Counted from the first letter of the stretch, positions 51,613-61,200 are shown. The stretch is 64,000 bases of DNA from CAUPWF01 sp036656615 (GCA_036656615.1 JAVXHY010000007.1:1-64000); one strand, 5' to 3'. Numbers and translations are program-made. Notes: generated by a model not told the origin, from the letters alone.

Positions 51613-52449
51613 CTAAAGTGCAATAATAATTCCACCATCATTGGCATACATACTGCTGATTCCAGCTGTATCGTTTATAATAATATCTTTTACTTGTAAT
51701 TGATCTTCCAACATGGACTTTACTAATTCTGCACGTTCCTTACAATTGCAATGTGAAATTCCAAGTGTTTTTTGCTTTGCATCAACTGCTTCCTTTTCAA
51801 TATATTCTATCATTTTAGCAAGTGCCTTATTCATACCTCTTGCCTGACCCAATTGAATAATAACACCTTTCTTTTCTCCCATAATTGGTTTAATATTAAG
51901 TGCCGATGCTACAAAAGCCTTCAAACCGGTTAAACGTCCATTTTTTCTCAAGGTTTCCAATGACTCCAATATAAAGTACGTATGCTGTCCTTCTATATAA
52001 CCCTCTACTCGGTCTACAACTTCCTGAAAACTCATTCCAAGCTCTTCGCATTCTTGAATCTTCATAGCAATGAGGGTCTCCCCAATGGATGCCGAACAAG
52101 AATTAAAAATATGAATGTCCTTTGCTCCATATTCTTCATGATATAGGTTCTTCCCAACTTCTGCACTATTATAAGAACCACTAAGCTCTGCTGAAAGTGT
52201 CACTACATAAACATGTTCTTCCTCACAGGCATATCCCTCCATATAGCTTTGCGGAGACGGGCAAGATGATTTGGGGCAATTAGGGCTTGCAGCCACCTTT
52301 ACTAAAAAATCTGCCTGATCAAAGGTTTCATCATCTACAATATTATACTCATCTATTTGTATACTCAATGATGCTGTTTCAAAGTGTTCATCCCGTTTCA
52401 TCTTCTCAGTCAATTCTCCACAGCTGTCTAATATAATTTTGTAGCTCAT
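51613..52449 (-). CDS. DegV-family fatty acid-binding protein
   Basis: 278 residues of a DegV/EDD fold. Landmarks are SYKIILDSCGELTEKMK at the N terminus, CPKSSCPSPQSYMEGY (about 75-90), VVTLSAELSGSYNSAE (about 98-113), and LESLETLRKNGRLTGLKAFVASALNIKPIMG (about 180-210), which line the lipid pocket. DegV proteins carry acyl chains to the fatty acid kinase in Gram-positives. The ATG at 52449 with AGGAGG 9 nt upstream is chosen over an upstream frame extension of 14 codons. Confidence 0.9.
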   Translation of the reverse strand: MSYKIILDSCGELTEKMKRDEHFETASLSIQIDEYNIVDDETFDQADFLVKVAASPNCPKSSCPSPQSYMEGYACEEEHVYVVTLSAELSGSYNSAEVGKNLYHEEYGAKDIHIFNSCSASIGETLIAMKIQECEELGMSFQEVVDRVEGYIEGQHTYFILESLETLRKNGRLTGLKAFVASALNIKPIMGEKKGVIIQLGQARGMNKALAKMIEYIEKEAVDAKQKTLGISHCNCKERAELVKSMLEDQLQVKDIIINDTAGISSMYANDGGIIIAL

Positions 52450-52591
52450 CCCATCTTTCCTCCTAAATACCATCTCTCGATTTGTTCTCATGTTAGTTTG
52501 TAATATTTATTTCTATTTCATATAGTTTTAAATACTACATCATTTTAGCATATCTTGTAATCAATTGAAAGTACTTTTTTACATTATCCTT

Positions 52592-53752
52592 TTATTCTTC
52601 AAAAACAATTGTTCTTGATATTCCAAGAGCAATTCCCATTTCAGCAATCAAAAATACAACCGAGGTTCCCCCATAACTGATAAACGGAAGCGTAATCCCT
52701 GTATTTGGAATCAAGGTGCAAACCACTCCCACATTCAAAATGACTTGCAATGCAATATGTGCAAAGATTCCTGTAGCAATTAAAGAGCCATATAGGTCCG
52801 GCGCATTCTGTGCAATAAAAAGTAATCGATACAATAAGAAAGCAAAAAGTGCCAACACTAGGATTGCACCAAACACTCCTAATTCTTCACAAATAATAGA
52901 AAGGATCATATCGTTTTGCACTTCTGGAATTACACCCAGTTTCTGTGTACTATTCCCCAATCCTTTTCCAAATAAACCACCAGATCCAATTGCATAAAGT
53001 GCTTGTAAGACTTGATATCCATCACCACTTGCATAATTTTCCGGCTTTAGCCATACTAGAATTCTCTGCATACGAAAACTATCACTATTACCTGCAGTAA
53101 GAGATACCACCATAACAACAATTCCAATAACAGATAGCCCGCATATTCCAGTAATAAGGAAGGGTGCTATTTTAGGATAAACTACAAAAGTCATAGCAAC
53201 AGTAATACCCATAACAATAATAGCTGTGCTTAAATTCTCCGTCAAAATGAACACACAGCCAGAAGCAAATGCTCCATATGCAAGTACACGTATAAGTCCA
53301 CTTAATGTAGTAATTTCTTTCCCCATTTTACATATAATTACAGGAATAAAAAGAATCACTGCTATTTTCGCCATTTCAGACGGCTGAAACTGTGGAATTC
53401 CAGGGATACGCAGCCAACGTCTAGCTCCGTTAACTTCCTGCCCCAAACTAGTTTGTACCAGTGCCATTAGTAGAATGGAAAAAGCAAAGATCCATTTAGA
53501 TATCCGTGCATAATAGTGATAATCAATCCGAATGACAAAAAATAAAACTGCAAAGCAGCCCAATGTAATAATGGCCTGCTTTTTAAAATAATAAAAACTA
53601 TCTCCATAATCAACTTGTCCATTATAAGCACTTGTGCTATATAACATAATCAATCCAAAGCAAACTAGGAAGATTAAAATAGCCAAAAGAGTATAGTCAA
53701 AATAATGAAATATTTTCTTTTTTCTTGTATGTTTTGGCTTTCTTGTTCTCAT
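52592..53752 (-). CDS. Second SEDS-family protein (FtsW/RodA-like)
   Basis: 386 residues with about ten membrane segments; a basic N terminus (RKPKHTRKKK). SEDS signatures NGARRWLRIPGIPQFQPSEMAKIAVI, GYQVLQALYAIGSGGLFGKGLGNS, PEVQNDMILSIICEELG and PNTGITLPFISYGGTS are all conserved and almost match those of the ftsW at 41,760. The two are clear paralogues. It stands outside the mraZ unit, behind asnB. It may be RodA for elongation, a SpoVE for the spore cortex, or a second FtsW. ATG 53752 has GAGGG 6 nt upstream; an ATG overlapping the asnB stop (53785) is possible. Confidence 0.88.
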   Translation of the reverse strand: MRTRKPKHTRKKKIFHYFDYTLLAILIFLVCFGLIMLYSTSAYNGQVDYGDSFYYFKKQAIITLGCFAVLFFVIRIDYHYYARISKWIFAFSILLMALVQTSLGQEVNGARRWLRIPGIPQFQPSEMAKIAVILFIPVIICKMGKEITTLSGLIRVLAYGAFASGCVFILTENLSTAIIVMGITVAMTFVVYPKIAPFLITGICGLSVIGIVVMVVSLTAGNSDSFRMQRILVWLKPENYASGDGYQVLQALYAIGSGGLFGKGLGNSTQKLGVIPEVQNDMILSIICEELGVFGAILVLALFAFLLYRLLFIAQNAPDLYGSLIATGIFAHIALQVILNVGVVCTLIPNTGITLPFISYGGTSVVFLIAEMGIALGISRTIVFEE

Positions 53753-53784
53753 ATCTATCCCTCGATTTCTAGCTGCAACCACCA

Positions 53785-55647
53785 TTATTTTTGAAGAGAT
53801 GGATGCACCGGCTTACCATTTGCAAAATAGCGATCATACCATAACAGGAATATATAAACTGCCCATATCTTTCTACTATTATCGTGCTTTCCTGCTTTAT
53901 GTTCTTCCAGTAAGCGATTCAAATAGGAACGTTCAAAAAATTGTTCCGACTCTTTTGTTTCAAATTGATTTTTAACTCTTGTATAATATGGCTCTTCTTT
54001 CAGCCAAACACGAATGGGAATTGGAAATCCCAATTTCTTCTTTTCTGCTGTTTTGCTTCGGATTACCCGATCTGCCGCTGCTCTCAGTGCTATCTTGGTC
54101 TTAGGCGCTCTGATTTTATAGTCCAATGGCAATGTTTGGGCGAGATTTAAGACTTCTTTATCCAAAAACGGCACCCGCACCTCCAAGGAATTTGCCATAC
54201 CCATTTTATCACCCTTCATTAAAATATCATGTACTAACCAAAGGTGCAAATCTACATACTGCATCTTTGTAACTGGATCTTTTCCCTTTACTCGATCATA
54301 TAAGGGGGCCGTTACCTGTTGGATGCTTTGCTGGGATTTTCTTTTCAAAAGTTTATTTGCTTCTTTTTCTGTAAACATGGTAGTGGGATTCGCAAAATAG
54401 CGTTCTTCCAACGTCTTTCCATGTCGGATTAGAAATCCACGTCCTTTCAAGTCTCTTGGAAGACAATTCTCTGCTATTTTCCCCAGCAATCGGCGAATAC
54501 ACATTGGAATCTTATCAAATCCAGTATATTCGATGGGCTCACAGTAAATATTATATCCTCCAAATAATTCATCCGATCCTTCCCCAGAAAGAACTACTTT
54601 CACCTTTTTAGCAGCCTCACGGCTGAGAAAAAACAATGCAACAGCAGCTGGATCTGCCACTGGTTCATCCATATAATATTGAATATCTGATAAACAATCC
54701 CAATATTCCTCCGGTGTAATAACCTTGGCATCGTTAGTCATATGAATGCTTGCAGCAAACTCCTTGGCATCTTGTATTTCACTATATTGTTTGTCATCAA
54801 ATCCTACGGTAAAGGTATGATCTACTTGTCCCAAATAAGTTAAATAGCTAGAATCTACTCCACTAGAAAGATAGGATGCAACTTCCACATCACTTATTTT
54901 GTGTTTTGCCACCGAATCCTTCATAGTCATTTCTATTTCATCTACAAATTCACCAAAAGACTTCTCTTTATTTTCAGAAAATTGAGGTTCAAAAAAGCGT
55001 GTAATCTCCATCTTTCCATTCTCATAAGTGAAATAATGTCCTGGCTGCAGACACAATACCCCTTTGAAAAAAGTTTCATTTGTGGGAACAAATTGAAAAG
55101 ACAAATAGACTCCTAACACATCTTCATTAAATATTTTATCAAATTTAGGATGTTCCATGAAAGATTTGATTTCTGAACCAAACAAAAAAGTATCATTCAT
55201 TTGTGCATAATAGAATGGTTTTACTCCAAATATATCACGTGCTCCAAATAATTTTTTCTTTTCTGTATCCCATATGACAAACGCATACATACCTCTGAGA
55301 CGATTCACTAGCTGTTCTCCCCATTGTTCATATCCATGAAGTAAGGTTTCTGAATCTGTCTGAGTCTTGAATTCATGTCCTGCCTCTATCAATTCTTCCC
55401 GCAGCTCCTGATAGTTATATATTTCTCCATTAAATACCAGTACTTTTGTTCGGTCTTCATTATATAATGGCTGATCTCCCATTGCGCTTAAATCAATAAT
55501 GCTCAAACGTCGGAATCCGAGTGCAGCCTCATCATCTGTATAAGTGCCTGCACTGTCTGGCCCACGATGTATAATCGTATTCATCATGTTCTCCAACACT
55601 TGCTCTTTATCTTCAACTCGACCTACAAATCCTGTAAATCCGCACAT
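53785..55647 (-). CDS. asnB: Asparagine synthase (glutamine-hydrolysing)
   Basis: 620 residues. The class II amidotransferase domain starts with the catalytic Cys2 (MCGFTGFVG) and has IIHRGPDSAG, RLSIIDLS and FNGEIYNYQELR. The synthetase domain has VEVASYLSSGVDSSYLTYLG (PP-loop, near 245), VVLSGEGSDELFGGY (near 340) and NSLEVRVPFLDKEVLN. It makes Asn from Asp, Gln and ATP. It has its own promoter. Its stop overlaps a possible start of the downstream SEDS gene (TAATG). Confidence 0.96.
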   Translation of the reverse strand: MCGFTGFVGRVEDKEQVLENMMNTIIHRGPDSAGTYTDDEAALGFRRLSIIDLSAMGDQPLYNEDRTKVLVFNGEIYNYQELREELIEAGHEFKTQTDSETLLHGYEQWGEQLVNRLRGMYAFVIWDTEKKKLFGARDIFGVKPFYYAQMNDTFLFGSEIKSFMEHPKFDKIFNEDVLGVYLSFQFVPTNETFFKGVLCLQPGHYFTYENGKMEITRFFEPQFSENKEKSFGEFVDEIEMTMKDSVAKHKISDVEVASYLSSGVDSSYLTYLGQVDHTFTVGFDDKQYSEIQDAKEFAASIHMTNDAKVITPEEYWDCLSDIQYYMDEPVADPAAVALFFLSREAAKKVKVVLSGEGSDELFGGYNIYCEPIEYTGFDKIPMCIRRLLGKIAENCLPRDLKGRGFLIRHGKTLEERYFANPTTMFTEKEANKLLKRKSQQSIQQVTAPLYDRVKGKDPVTKMQYVDLHLWLVHDILMKGDKMGMANSLEVRVPFLDKEVLNLAQTLPLDYKIRAPKTKIALRAAADRVIRSKTAEKKKLGFPIPIRVWLKEEPYYTRVKNQFETKESEQFFERSYLNRLLEEHKAGKHDNSRKIWAVYIFLLWYDRYFANGKPVHPSLQK

Positions 55648-55693
55648 ACTTGTTCTCCTTTATATTTCCTTCTATCATTAATTAAACCATCTA

Positions 55694-55722
55694 ATTATAC
55701 CCTTATATATCAATGAAAACAA
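55694..55722 (-). promoter_or_regulatory. SigA-type promoter of asnB
   Basis: TTGTTT (55717-55722), 17 bp, TATAAT (55694-55699) on the minus strand, 47 bp before the start codon. Confidence 0.6.
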
Positions 55723-55741
55723 GTTATATTTTTTATGAAGA

Positions 55742-57010
55742 TCAAGAAGTAAATTTTGTGATCAATAATTCATATTCTTTCGATATCTGATCATACATCT
55801 CAATGACCGGTATCTGTTTTGCATGAGTCGCTTTCATAATAAAGTCAAATTGTTCTATGACTACATTACATACTTCTCTAGATAACTTTCCAGTATCTCT
55901 CATATTTTTAATAATATCCAAGGTTGTTTCTTTGGAGAACTCTCTTTTGTAACTACGCTTACCTACCAAGGCACTCACTACATCCGCAACTGCTACGATC
56001 TTTTCCGATAGCGTGAGTTCTTCTTCTTTGAGACCATATGGATATCCGCTTCCGTCTAGCTTCTCATGATGACGAACTGCAATTTTGCACACTTCATCCG
56101 TCACCAATCCACTGATGATTTTCTCTGTAAAGGTGACGTGTGTTTTCATAATATCCATTTCTTCTTTACTTAGTCGGCCTGGAGATTCCAAAATACTAAG
56201 AGGGGTTGCCATTTTACCTAAATCATGCAGCAAGGAACCCCAATATATTTTCTTACATTCTATTTCCGACATTCCATAATATGCTGCAATTTCCATGGAA
56301 ATGGAATTTGTGCTAATCGTATGAGATACCGTATATTCACTTCTAAAATCAATAGAGTGTATCAGCATTTTCAAATATTGAATTCCATCGTCTATCGTAA
56401 TATTAAGCTGACTCCTTACCCGACTGGTAACATCACGAAATTTACCATTTTTCAGGCTAAGAGCCACCTGGTTTTGTTTATTCGCCTGTAGAAAAAGATC
56501 TACATATTTGGGATAGAATCTTCCAACTTCTGCTGTTAGTTTTTCTTCAAAATTCACATTGACACCACCATTAATAATTAACATATCAATTCGATCCGCC
56601 AACGCTAGTAATGCTGCATATTTCCAATTTGGTGGCTGAATTTTTAAGAGTTTTTCATACCATACATGATGATAAAGAACCGATTCTGCATATTTGTTTA
56701 ATGGAGAAATATTTTTCAGAAAAAGATAGCCATAGATAGAGTGCTTCCAAATATCATGAGTTTCAAAATTCATCATTTGGGTAATCTCCTCTGTCTTATA
56801 AGCTCCTACATCATGGAATAGACCAAGCATATATATTTGATCTTTATATAATTCTTCAAACAATCCACCCTGCTTGCAGATTTTCAAAGCAATATATGCT
56901 ACTCGTTCTCCATGTTCTACTAGACGAGAATCTACCAAACACAATGTACTACTGATGACTCTAATAATTTCCTCTTTCTTTATAATTGATTCTTGGCTAA
57001 TCTTCTCCAT
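55742..57010 (-). CDS. Tandem HD/HD-GYP domain protein
   Basis: 422 residues with two HD domains. The first (about 30-165) has HGERVAYIALKIC, LGLFHDVGAYKTEE and a HH pair in VLYHHVWYEKL. The second (about 225-385) has LLHDLGKMATP, HVTFTEKII and the RHHEKLDGSGYPYGL stretch that defines HD-GYP, a family that degrades cyclic di-GMP and related dinucleotides. No receiver or membrane domain is attached, so how it is regulated is unknown. It lies 28 bp behind pflA and is probably cotranscribed with the pfl genes. Confidence 0.85.
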   Translation of the reverse strand: MEKISQESIIKKEEIIRVISSTLCLVDSRLVEHGERVAYIALKICKQGGLFEELYKDQIYMLGLFHDVGAYKTEEITQMMNFETHDIWKHSIYGYLFLKNISPLNKYAESVLYHHVWYEKLLKIQPPNWKYAALLALADRIDMLIINGGVNVNFEEKLTAEVGRFYPKYVDLFLQANKQNQVALSLKNGKFRDVTSRVRSQLNITIDDGIQYLKMLIHSIDFRSEYTVSHTISTNSISMEIAAYYGMSEIECKKIYWGSLLHDLGKMATPLSILESPGRLSKEEMDIMKTHVTFTEKIISGLVTDEVCKIAVRHHEKLDGSGYPYGLKEEELTLSEKIVAVADVVSALVGKRSYKREFSKETTLDIIKNMRDTGKLSREVCNVVIEQFDFIMKATHAKQIPVIEMYDQISKEYELLITKFTS

Positions 57011-57038
57011 ATTCTCTACCTATCTATTCTACAAGTTA

Positions 57039-57749
57039 TTACTGATTCTGATAGCAATCCCACACACGTTGAATTGTTTCATCTGTTCCTTCTGCATATT
57101 GATCAAAAGCAAATTCTATACCAAGCTTACTATATTTTTCTTTACATAATTTACGAAAGGGTAGAAACTCTACTTTCTCAATGCATTCATAACCAGAAAC
57201 AAATGCCTTCAAACGTCTTATATTATCCGAATTATCATTCAATCCCGGAACAATCACCTGACGAATCCAAGTAGCAATTTCCATTTGATTCAATGTATGA
57301 AGAAACCCTAATACTGTATCAAGAGATCCTCCTGTATACCGTTCATAATCCTCTTGGGTTGTCATTTTTAAATCCAAAAGGACCAAATCTGTATAGTCCA
57401 ATAACTTTTGTACATTTGTATTCATAATACAGCCACTGGTATCTAGACAAGTATGAATTTTCTCTTCCCTACATAGGGCAAAGACTTCTTTCACAAATTC
57501 TGCTTGGAGCAATGCTTCTCCACCCGAGATCGTAATTCCACCTTTACTTCCATAGTACTTCCGAAATCTCAAGGCTTTTTTAAGAATATCCTGTGGGTCA
57601 GCTGTTTCATGATATTCATTTAAAAGCCAAGTATCCGGATTATGACAGTAAGCACACCGGAGTGGGCACCCCTGTAAGAACACTAAAAATCGAATGCCCG
57701 GACCATCCAAGGTACCCATAGATTGATAAGAGTGAATATAACCCTTCAT
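57039..57749 (-). CDS. pflA: Pyruvate formate-lyase activating enzyme
   Basis: 236 residues. The radical SAM motif CPLRCAYCHNPDTW (near 29-42) is followed by GGITISGGEALLQ (about 75-87), the SAM-binding TCLDTSGC and DLVLLDLKM. It abstracts hydrogen from the Gly of PflB to make the glycyl radical. It starts 3 bp after pflB, in the standard pflB-pflA order. Confidence 0.97.
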   Translation of the reverse strand: MKGYIHSYQSMGTLDGPGIRFLVFLQGCPLRCAYCHNPDTWLLNEYHETADPQDILKKALRFRKYYGSKGGITISGGEALLQAEFVKEVFALCREEKIHTCLDTSGCIMNTNVQKLLDYTDLVLLDLKMTTQEDYERYTGGSLDTVLGFLHTLNQMEIATWIRQVIVPGLNDNSDNIRRLKAFVSGYECIEKVEFLPFRKLCKEKYSKLGIEFAFDQYAEGTDETIQRVWDCYQNQ

Positions 57750-57752
57750 AAT

Positions 57753-59993
57753 TTACATAACCTCATGGAAGGTTCGCATAATGACTTCCCGCTGCTGTTC
57801 TCTGGACAATTTGTGAAAGTTCACCGCATAACCAGATACACGAATGGTGAGATTCGGATATTTAGAAGGATCTTCATAAGCCTCTTCTAATGTTTTTCTA
57901 TTTAGAACATTGATATTAATATGATGAGCCTTTTGTCCAAAATATCCATCTAATATTTGAACTAAATTGGCAATTCGTTCTTCCTTCTGATTTCCCAGTG
58001 CTTGTGGTGTGATAGAAAATGTATTAGAAATACCATCTCTGCAATCCATATAAGATAGTTTTGCCACGGAGTTCAGTGATGCCAATGCTCCCTGCTCCTC
58101 TCGATTATGCATTGGATTAGCGCCTGGCGCAAATGCAGCTCCTGCAGGTCGTCCATCTGGAGTTGCTCCGGTTTTCTTTCCATACATCACATTTGATGTA
58201 ATAGTGAGTACTGACAACGTATGAATCGCATTCCGATATGTACTGGTCTTACGCAGTTCAGATATCATGTCATTTAATAACATACTGGCAATATCATCTA
58301 CACGGTCATCATCATTTCCATATTTGGGGAATTCTCCTGTAGTTTCAAAGTCTGTAATATAGCCCTTTTCATTTCTAATTGGTTTTACAGATGCATATTT
58401 AATTGCACTTAAAGAGTCTGTAAGTACAGATAGCCCTGCAACACCACATGCCATAAAGCGTTCTACCTCTGTATCATGCAAGGCCATTTGGGTCTTTTCA
58501 TAAGCATATTTATCATGCATATAATGAATGGCATTTAGTGTATTGATATATAACTTGCAGATCCATTCCTTATATACTTGGAAGCTTTGAAGTACCTGGT
58601 CATAAGATAAGACATCTCCTTCAAATACGGAGCCCTTGGGTCCAATCTGTGAATCTGTATAGGTATCATACCCTCCATTTAACGCCAAAAGCAATAATTT
58701 CGGCAAATTACATCTTGCTCCAAAGAACTGCATTTGTTTTCCTATCTGCATAGCAGATACGCAACAAGCGATTCCATAATCATCCCCATAAACAGGTCTC
58801 ATCAAATCATCATTTTCATATTGTATAGAATCTGTATCAATGGATACCTTGGCACAAAAATCTTTAAATCCTTGTGGAAGCTGTTCTGACCAAAGCACCG
58901 TCAGATTTGGTTCTGGAGCTGCTCCCAAATTATATAATGTATTCAGAAAGCGGAAGGAATTCTTAGTGACTAAAGTCTTACCCTCTACCATCATGCCCCC
59001 AAGAGCTTCCGTAATCCACATAGGATCTCCCCCAAAGAGTTCATTATAGTCCGGTGTTCTCAAATGCCTTGCCATACGTAATTTCATGACAAAATGATCC
59101 ACTAATTCCTGCGCTTTTATTTCATCAAGAATGCCTGCTTCTATATCGCGTTTGATGTAAATATCCAAAAAGCTGCTGACCCTTCCCAAAGACATCGCAG
59201 CACCATTTTGTTCCTTAATGGATCCTAAGTAAGCAAAATAAGTCCATTGGAATGCCTCTTGTGCTGTATTTGCAGGTTGGGAAATATCGATTCCATACAT
59301 CTGTGCCATTTCTTTCATTTTACCTAAGAATACAATTTGCTGGTACACTTCTTCTGTCAAACGAATACGCTCAACATCAAAGCCCTCATCGGCAATATGC
59401 TTCTTGTCGTCTTTCTTTTCCTCAATCAAAGCATCCACTCCATAAAGTGCCACCCTTCGATAGTCTCCAATAATACGCCCTCTTCCATACGCATCAGGAA
59501 GACCAGTAAGTATCCCTGCATGTCTTACTTTCTTCATCTCATCTGTATAAACACGAAACACCCCATCATTATGAGTCGTTCGATATTGAAATTCTTGTTC
59601 AATCTTATCAGAAAGCTTGTATCCATATGCTTCACAAGCTTTGCGTGCCATATTAATTCCACCAAAAGGGTTCACCCCTCTCTTTAATGGGCGATTCGTC
59701 TGAAGTCCAACAATGAGCTCTTCCTCTTTGTCTAAATACCCCGGTTGATAAGCCGTTAGAGATGATACTTCCTGAGTATCAATATCTAAAACACCACCAA
59801 AATTTTGTTCTACACTCAATAATTGATTCAGTTTCTGCATCAACTTGTCTGTTCGATCTGTTTTATCTGCTAAAAAAGAGGCATCCCCTTCATAGGAACT
59901 AACATTTGATTTGATAAAATCACTTACATTAATTTCTTTTTTCCAAGTTTCTCCCCTAAAACCATTCCATTGCTTTGCATTTTGTTGTACCAT
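57753..59993 (-). CDS. pflB: Formate acetyltransferase (pyruvate formate-lyase)
   Basis: 746 residues. The catalytic Cys pair is in YGIACCVSAMQIG (near 415), and the radical Gly in the C-terminal RVSGYAVNFHKL (near 722). Other conserved parts are PFGGINMARKACEAYG, GLPDAYGRGRIIGDYRRVALYG and GATPDGRPAGAAFAPGANPMH. It cleaves pyruvate to acetyl-CoA and formate. The ATG at 59993 has GGAGG 5 nt upstream; the in-frame GTG 12 bp earlier overlaps it. A ZTP riboswitch and consensus promoter precede it, linking expression to one-carbon folate status. Confidence 0.98.
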   Translation of the reverse strand: MVQQNAKQWNGFRGETWKKEINVSDFIKSNVSSYEGDASFLADKTDRTDKLMQKLNQLLSVEQNFGGVLDIDTQEVSSLTAYQPGYLDKEEELIVGLQTNRPLKRGVNPFGGINMARKACEAYGYKLSDKIEQEFQYRTTHNDGVFRVYTDEMKKVRHAGILTGLPDAYGRGRIIGDYRRVALYGVDALIEEKKDDKKHIADEGFDVERIRLTEEVYQQIVFLGKMKEMAQMYGIDISQPANTAQEAFQWTYFAYLGSIKEQNGAAMSLGRVSSFLDIYIKRDIEAGILDEIKAQELVDHFVMKLRMARHLRTPDYNELFGGDPMWITEALGGMMVEGKTLVTKNSFRFLNTLYNLGAAPEPNLTVLWSEQLPQGFKDFCAKVSIDTDSIQYENDDLMRPVYGDDYGIACCVSAMQIGKQMQFFGARCNLPKLLLLALNGGYDTYTDSQIGPKGSVFEGDVLSYDQVLQSFQVYKEWICKLYINTLNAIHYMHDKYAYEKTQMALHDTEVERFMACGVAGLSVLTDSLSAIKYASVKPIRNEKGYITDFETTGEFPKYGNDDDRVDDIASMLLNDMISELRKTSTYRNAIHTLSVLTITSNVMYGKKTGATPDGRPAGAAFAPGANPMHNREEQGALASLNSVAKLSYMDCRDGISNTFSITPQALGNQKEERIANLVQILDGYFGQKAHHININVLNRKTLEEAYEDPSKYPNLTIRVSGYAVNFHKLSREQQREVIMRTFHEVM

Positions 59994-60075
59994 TTTGTCC
60001 TCCACTTTTCATTTGTGCTTTTTATAGTTACAGCAATTAGGGATTGTCAATGCCTTCTCAACTTTTCATCATATG

Positions 60076-60168
60076 AAAAAAGGCAACCCTAATCGGGCTG
60101 CCCAGACGGTCGGCGGATAATTCTATGCTCCCTTGTGGTTATCCACAATCTCCGTCAGTCACATAGAA
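60076..60168 (-). ncRNA. ZTP (pfl-motif) riboswitch with terminator controlling pflBA
   Basis: The leader has the pfl-motif core: TGACTGACGG, a GTGGATAACCAC hairpin, AAGGGAGC, and the GCCGACCGTCTGGGCA end that forms the ligand pocket and pseudoknot. A closing stem TTCTATG/CATAGAA frames it. GGGCAGCCC then enters the terminator hairpin GGCAGCCC/GGGTTGCC with TTTTTT (60076-60102). ZTP binding should weaken the terminator and switch on pflB when 10-formyl-THF is short. Confidence 0.85.
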
Positions 60169-60187
60169 CTTTTAGTAATATAGTTAA

Positions 60188-60216
60188 ATTATAAATGTAT
60201 TCCAATAAATTGTCAA
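60188..60216 (-). promoter_or_regulatory. Consensus SigA promoter of pflBA
   Basis: TTGACA (60211-60216), 17 bp, TATAAT (60188-60193) on the minus strand: a perfect match. The start site near 60181 leaves about 12 nt before the riboswitch. Confidence 0.85.
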
Positions 60217-60231
60217 TCCATTTTCCGCCTT

Positions 60232-61200
60232 TTATTCTCTAAGACTTGCTAATTTTTGCTTTGTTTTATCATCATTTTCTTTCAGCTCTAAAGCACAAAT
60301 ACTGCTCAAAAAACGTTCAAACTTGGAATAACCATAATCTTGAACTCGAAATCCACTATATTTTTCATGAACTTTTCGTCCGATTGTGCCAATATCCATT
60401 GCCGTATTTCGAAGCAGACTTGTAATATAATCTTCTATTTCCGATTTGGATGTCTTATTATCGGCAATCATTACACTGGTAGTAGTTCCATCTTTAATCA
60501 ATTCAAATTCTGCCATATCTTCCACAAATGTAGTCAAAGACTTATATCCATAATTACGAATATCAAAATCAGAATAAGTCTTCACCAATTGGCTGCCTAC
60601 TTCTCCTAATCCCGTTGTCTTTCCATTTGCATCTTTTCTAATAATAATATCTTTAATTGCTTCTTTAATTGTGTCTAATTCCATTCCGGAATCATTTTGT
60701 ACATCATCCAAAACAACATGATCTATCTCAATAGGTTCCACAATTGGTTCATTTTCACTGGTATCATTTTCTACCAGTATTTCTAATCCTTTATATTCTG
60801 TACAAGCAGCTTTCAAGGAACGAGATGCATCTCTCTTACCCATCCCAATTACTTCCATTCCGCCTTCCGAAAGTCGATTTACCAGTCTCGTAAAATCACT
60901 GTCGCTGGAAACAATACAAAACCCTTCCACCTTGTCTGTATGCAGAATATCCATTGCATCAATGACCAACATAATATCCGAAGAATTCTTAGCCTTGGAA
61001 TATCTAGGTTGTTGTACTTGTACGATGGAATGCTCAATTGCCTTTTCATTCCATTTGGCAAGCATGGGATTTGTGAAGTCACCATACATACGCTTGTAAG
61101 AAGCCACTCCGTATTCTGCGATTTCACTTAAAATGCCTTCTACATACTCTGCACTGATATTCTCTGCGTCTATGAGCAATGCAAATTTCTTGTTATCCAT
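60232..61200 (-). CDS. NYN-domain protein with two OST-HTH/LOTUS domains (LabA/DUF88-like)
   Basis: 322 residues. The N-terminal NYN nuclease-like domain (about 1-140) has the acidic residues in FALLIDAENIS, SSDIMLVIDAMDI and FCIVSSDSDFTRLVNRL. An acidic linker follows. Two LOTUS-type winged helices lie about 165-240 (VGSQLVKTYSDFDIRNYGYKSLTTFVE) and 250-318 (IGRKVHEKYSGFRVQDYGYSKFERFLS), clearly duplicates. NYN domains cut RNA and LOTUS domains bind RNA or protein, so an RNA-processing or RNA-silencing role is plausible but unproven. The ATG at 61200 has GGAGG 5 nt upstream. Confidence 0.88.
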   Translation of the reverse strand: MDNKKFALLIDAENISAEYVEGILSEIAEYGVASYKRMYGDFTNPMLAKWNEKAIEHSIVQVQQPRYSKAKNSSDIMLVIDAMDILHTDKVEGFCIVSSDSDFTRLVNRLSEGGMEVIGMGKRDASRSLKAACTEYKGLEILVENDTSENEPIVEPIEIDHVVLDDVQNDSGMELDTIKEAIKDIIIRKDANGKTTGLGEVGSQLVKTYSDFDIRNYGYKSLTTFVEDMAEFELIKDGTTTSVMIADNKTSKSEIEDYITSLLRNTAMDIGTIGRKVHEKYSGFRVQDYGYSKFERFLSSICALELKENDDKTKQKLASLRE

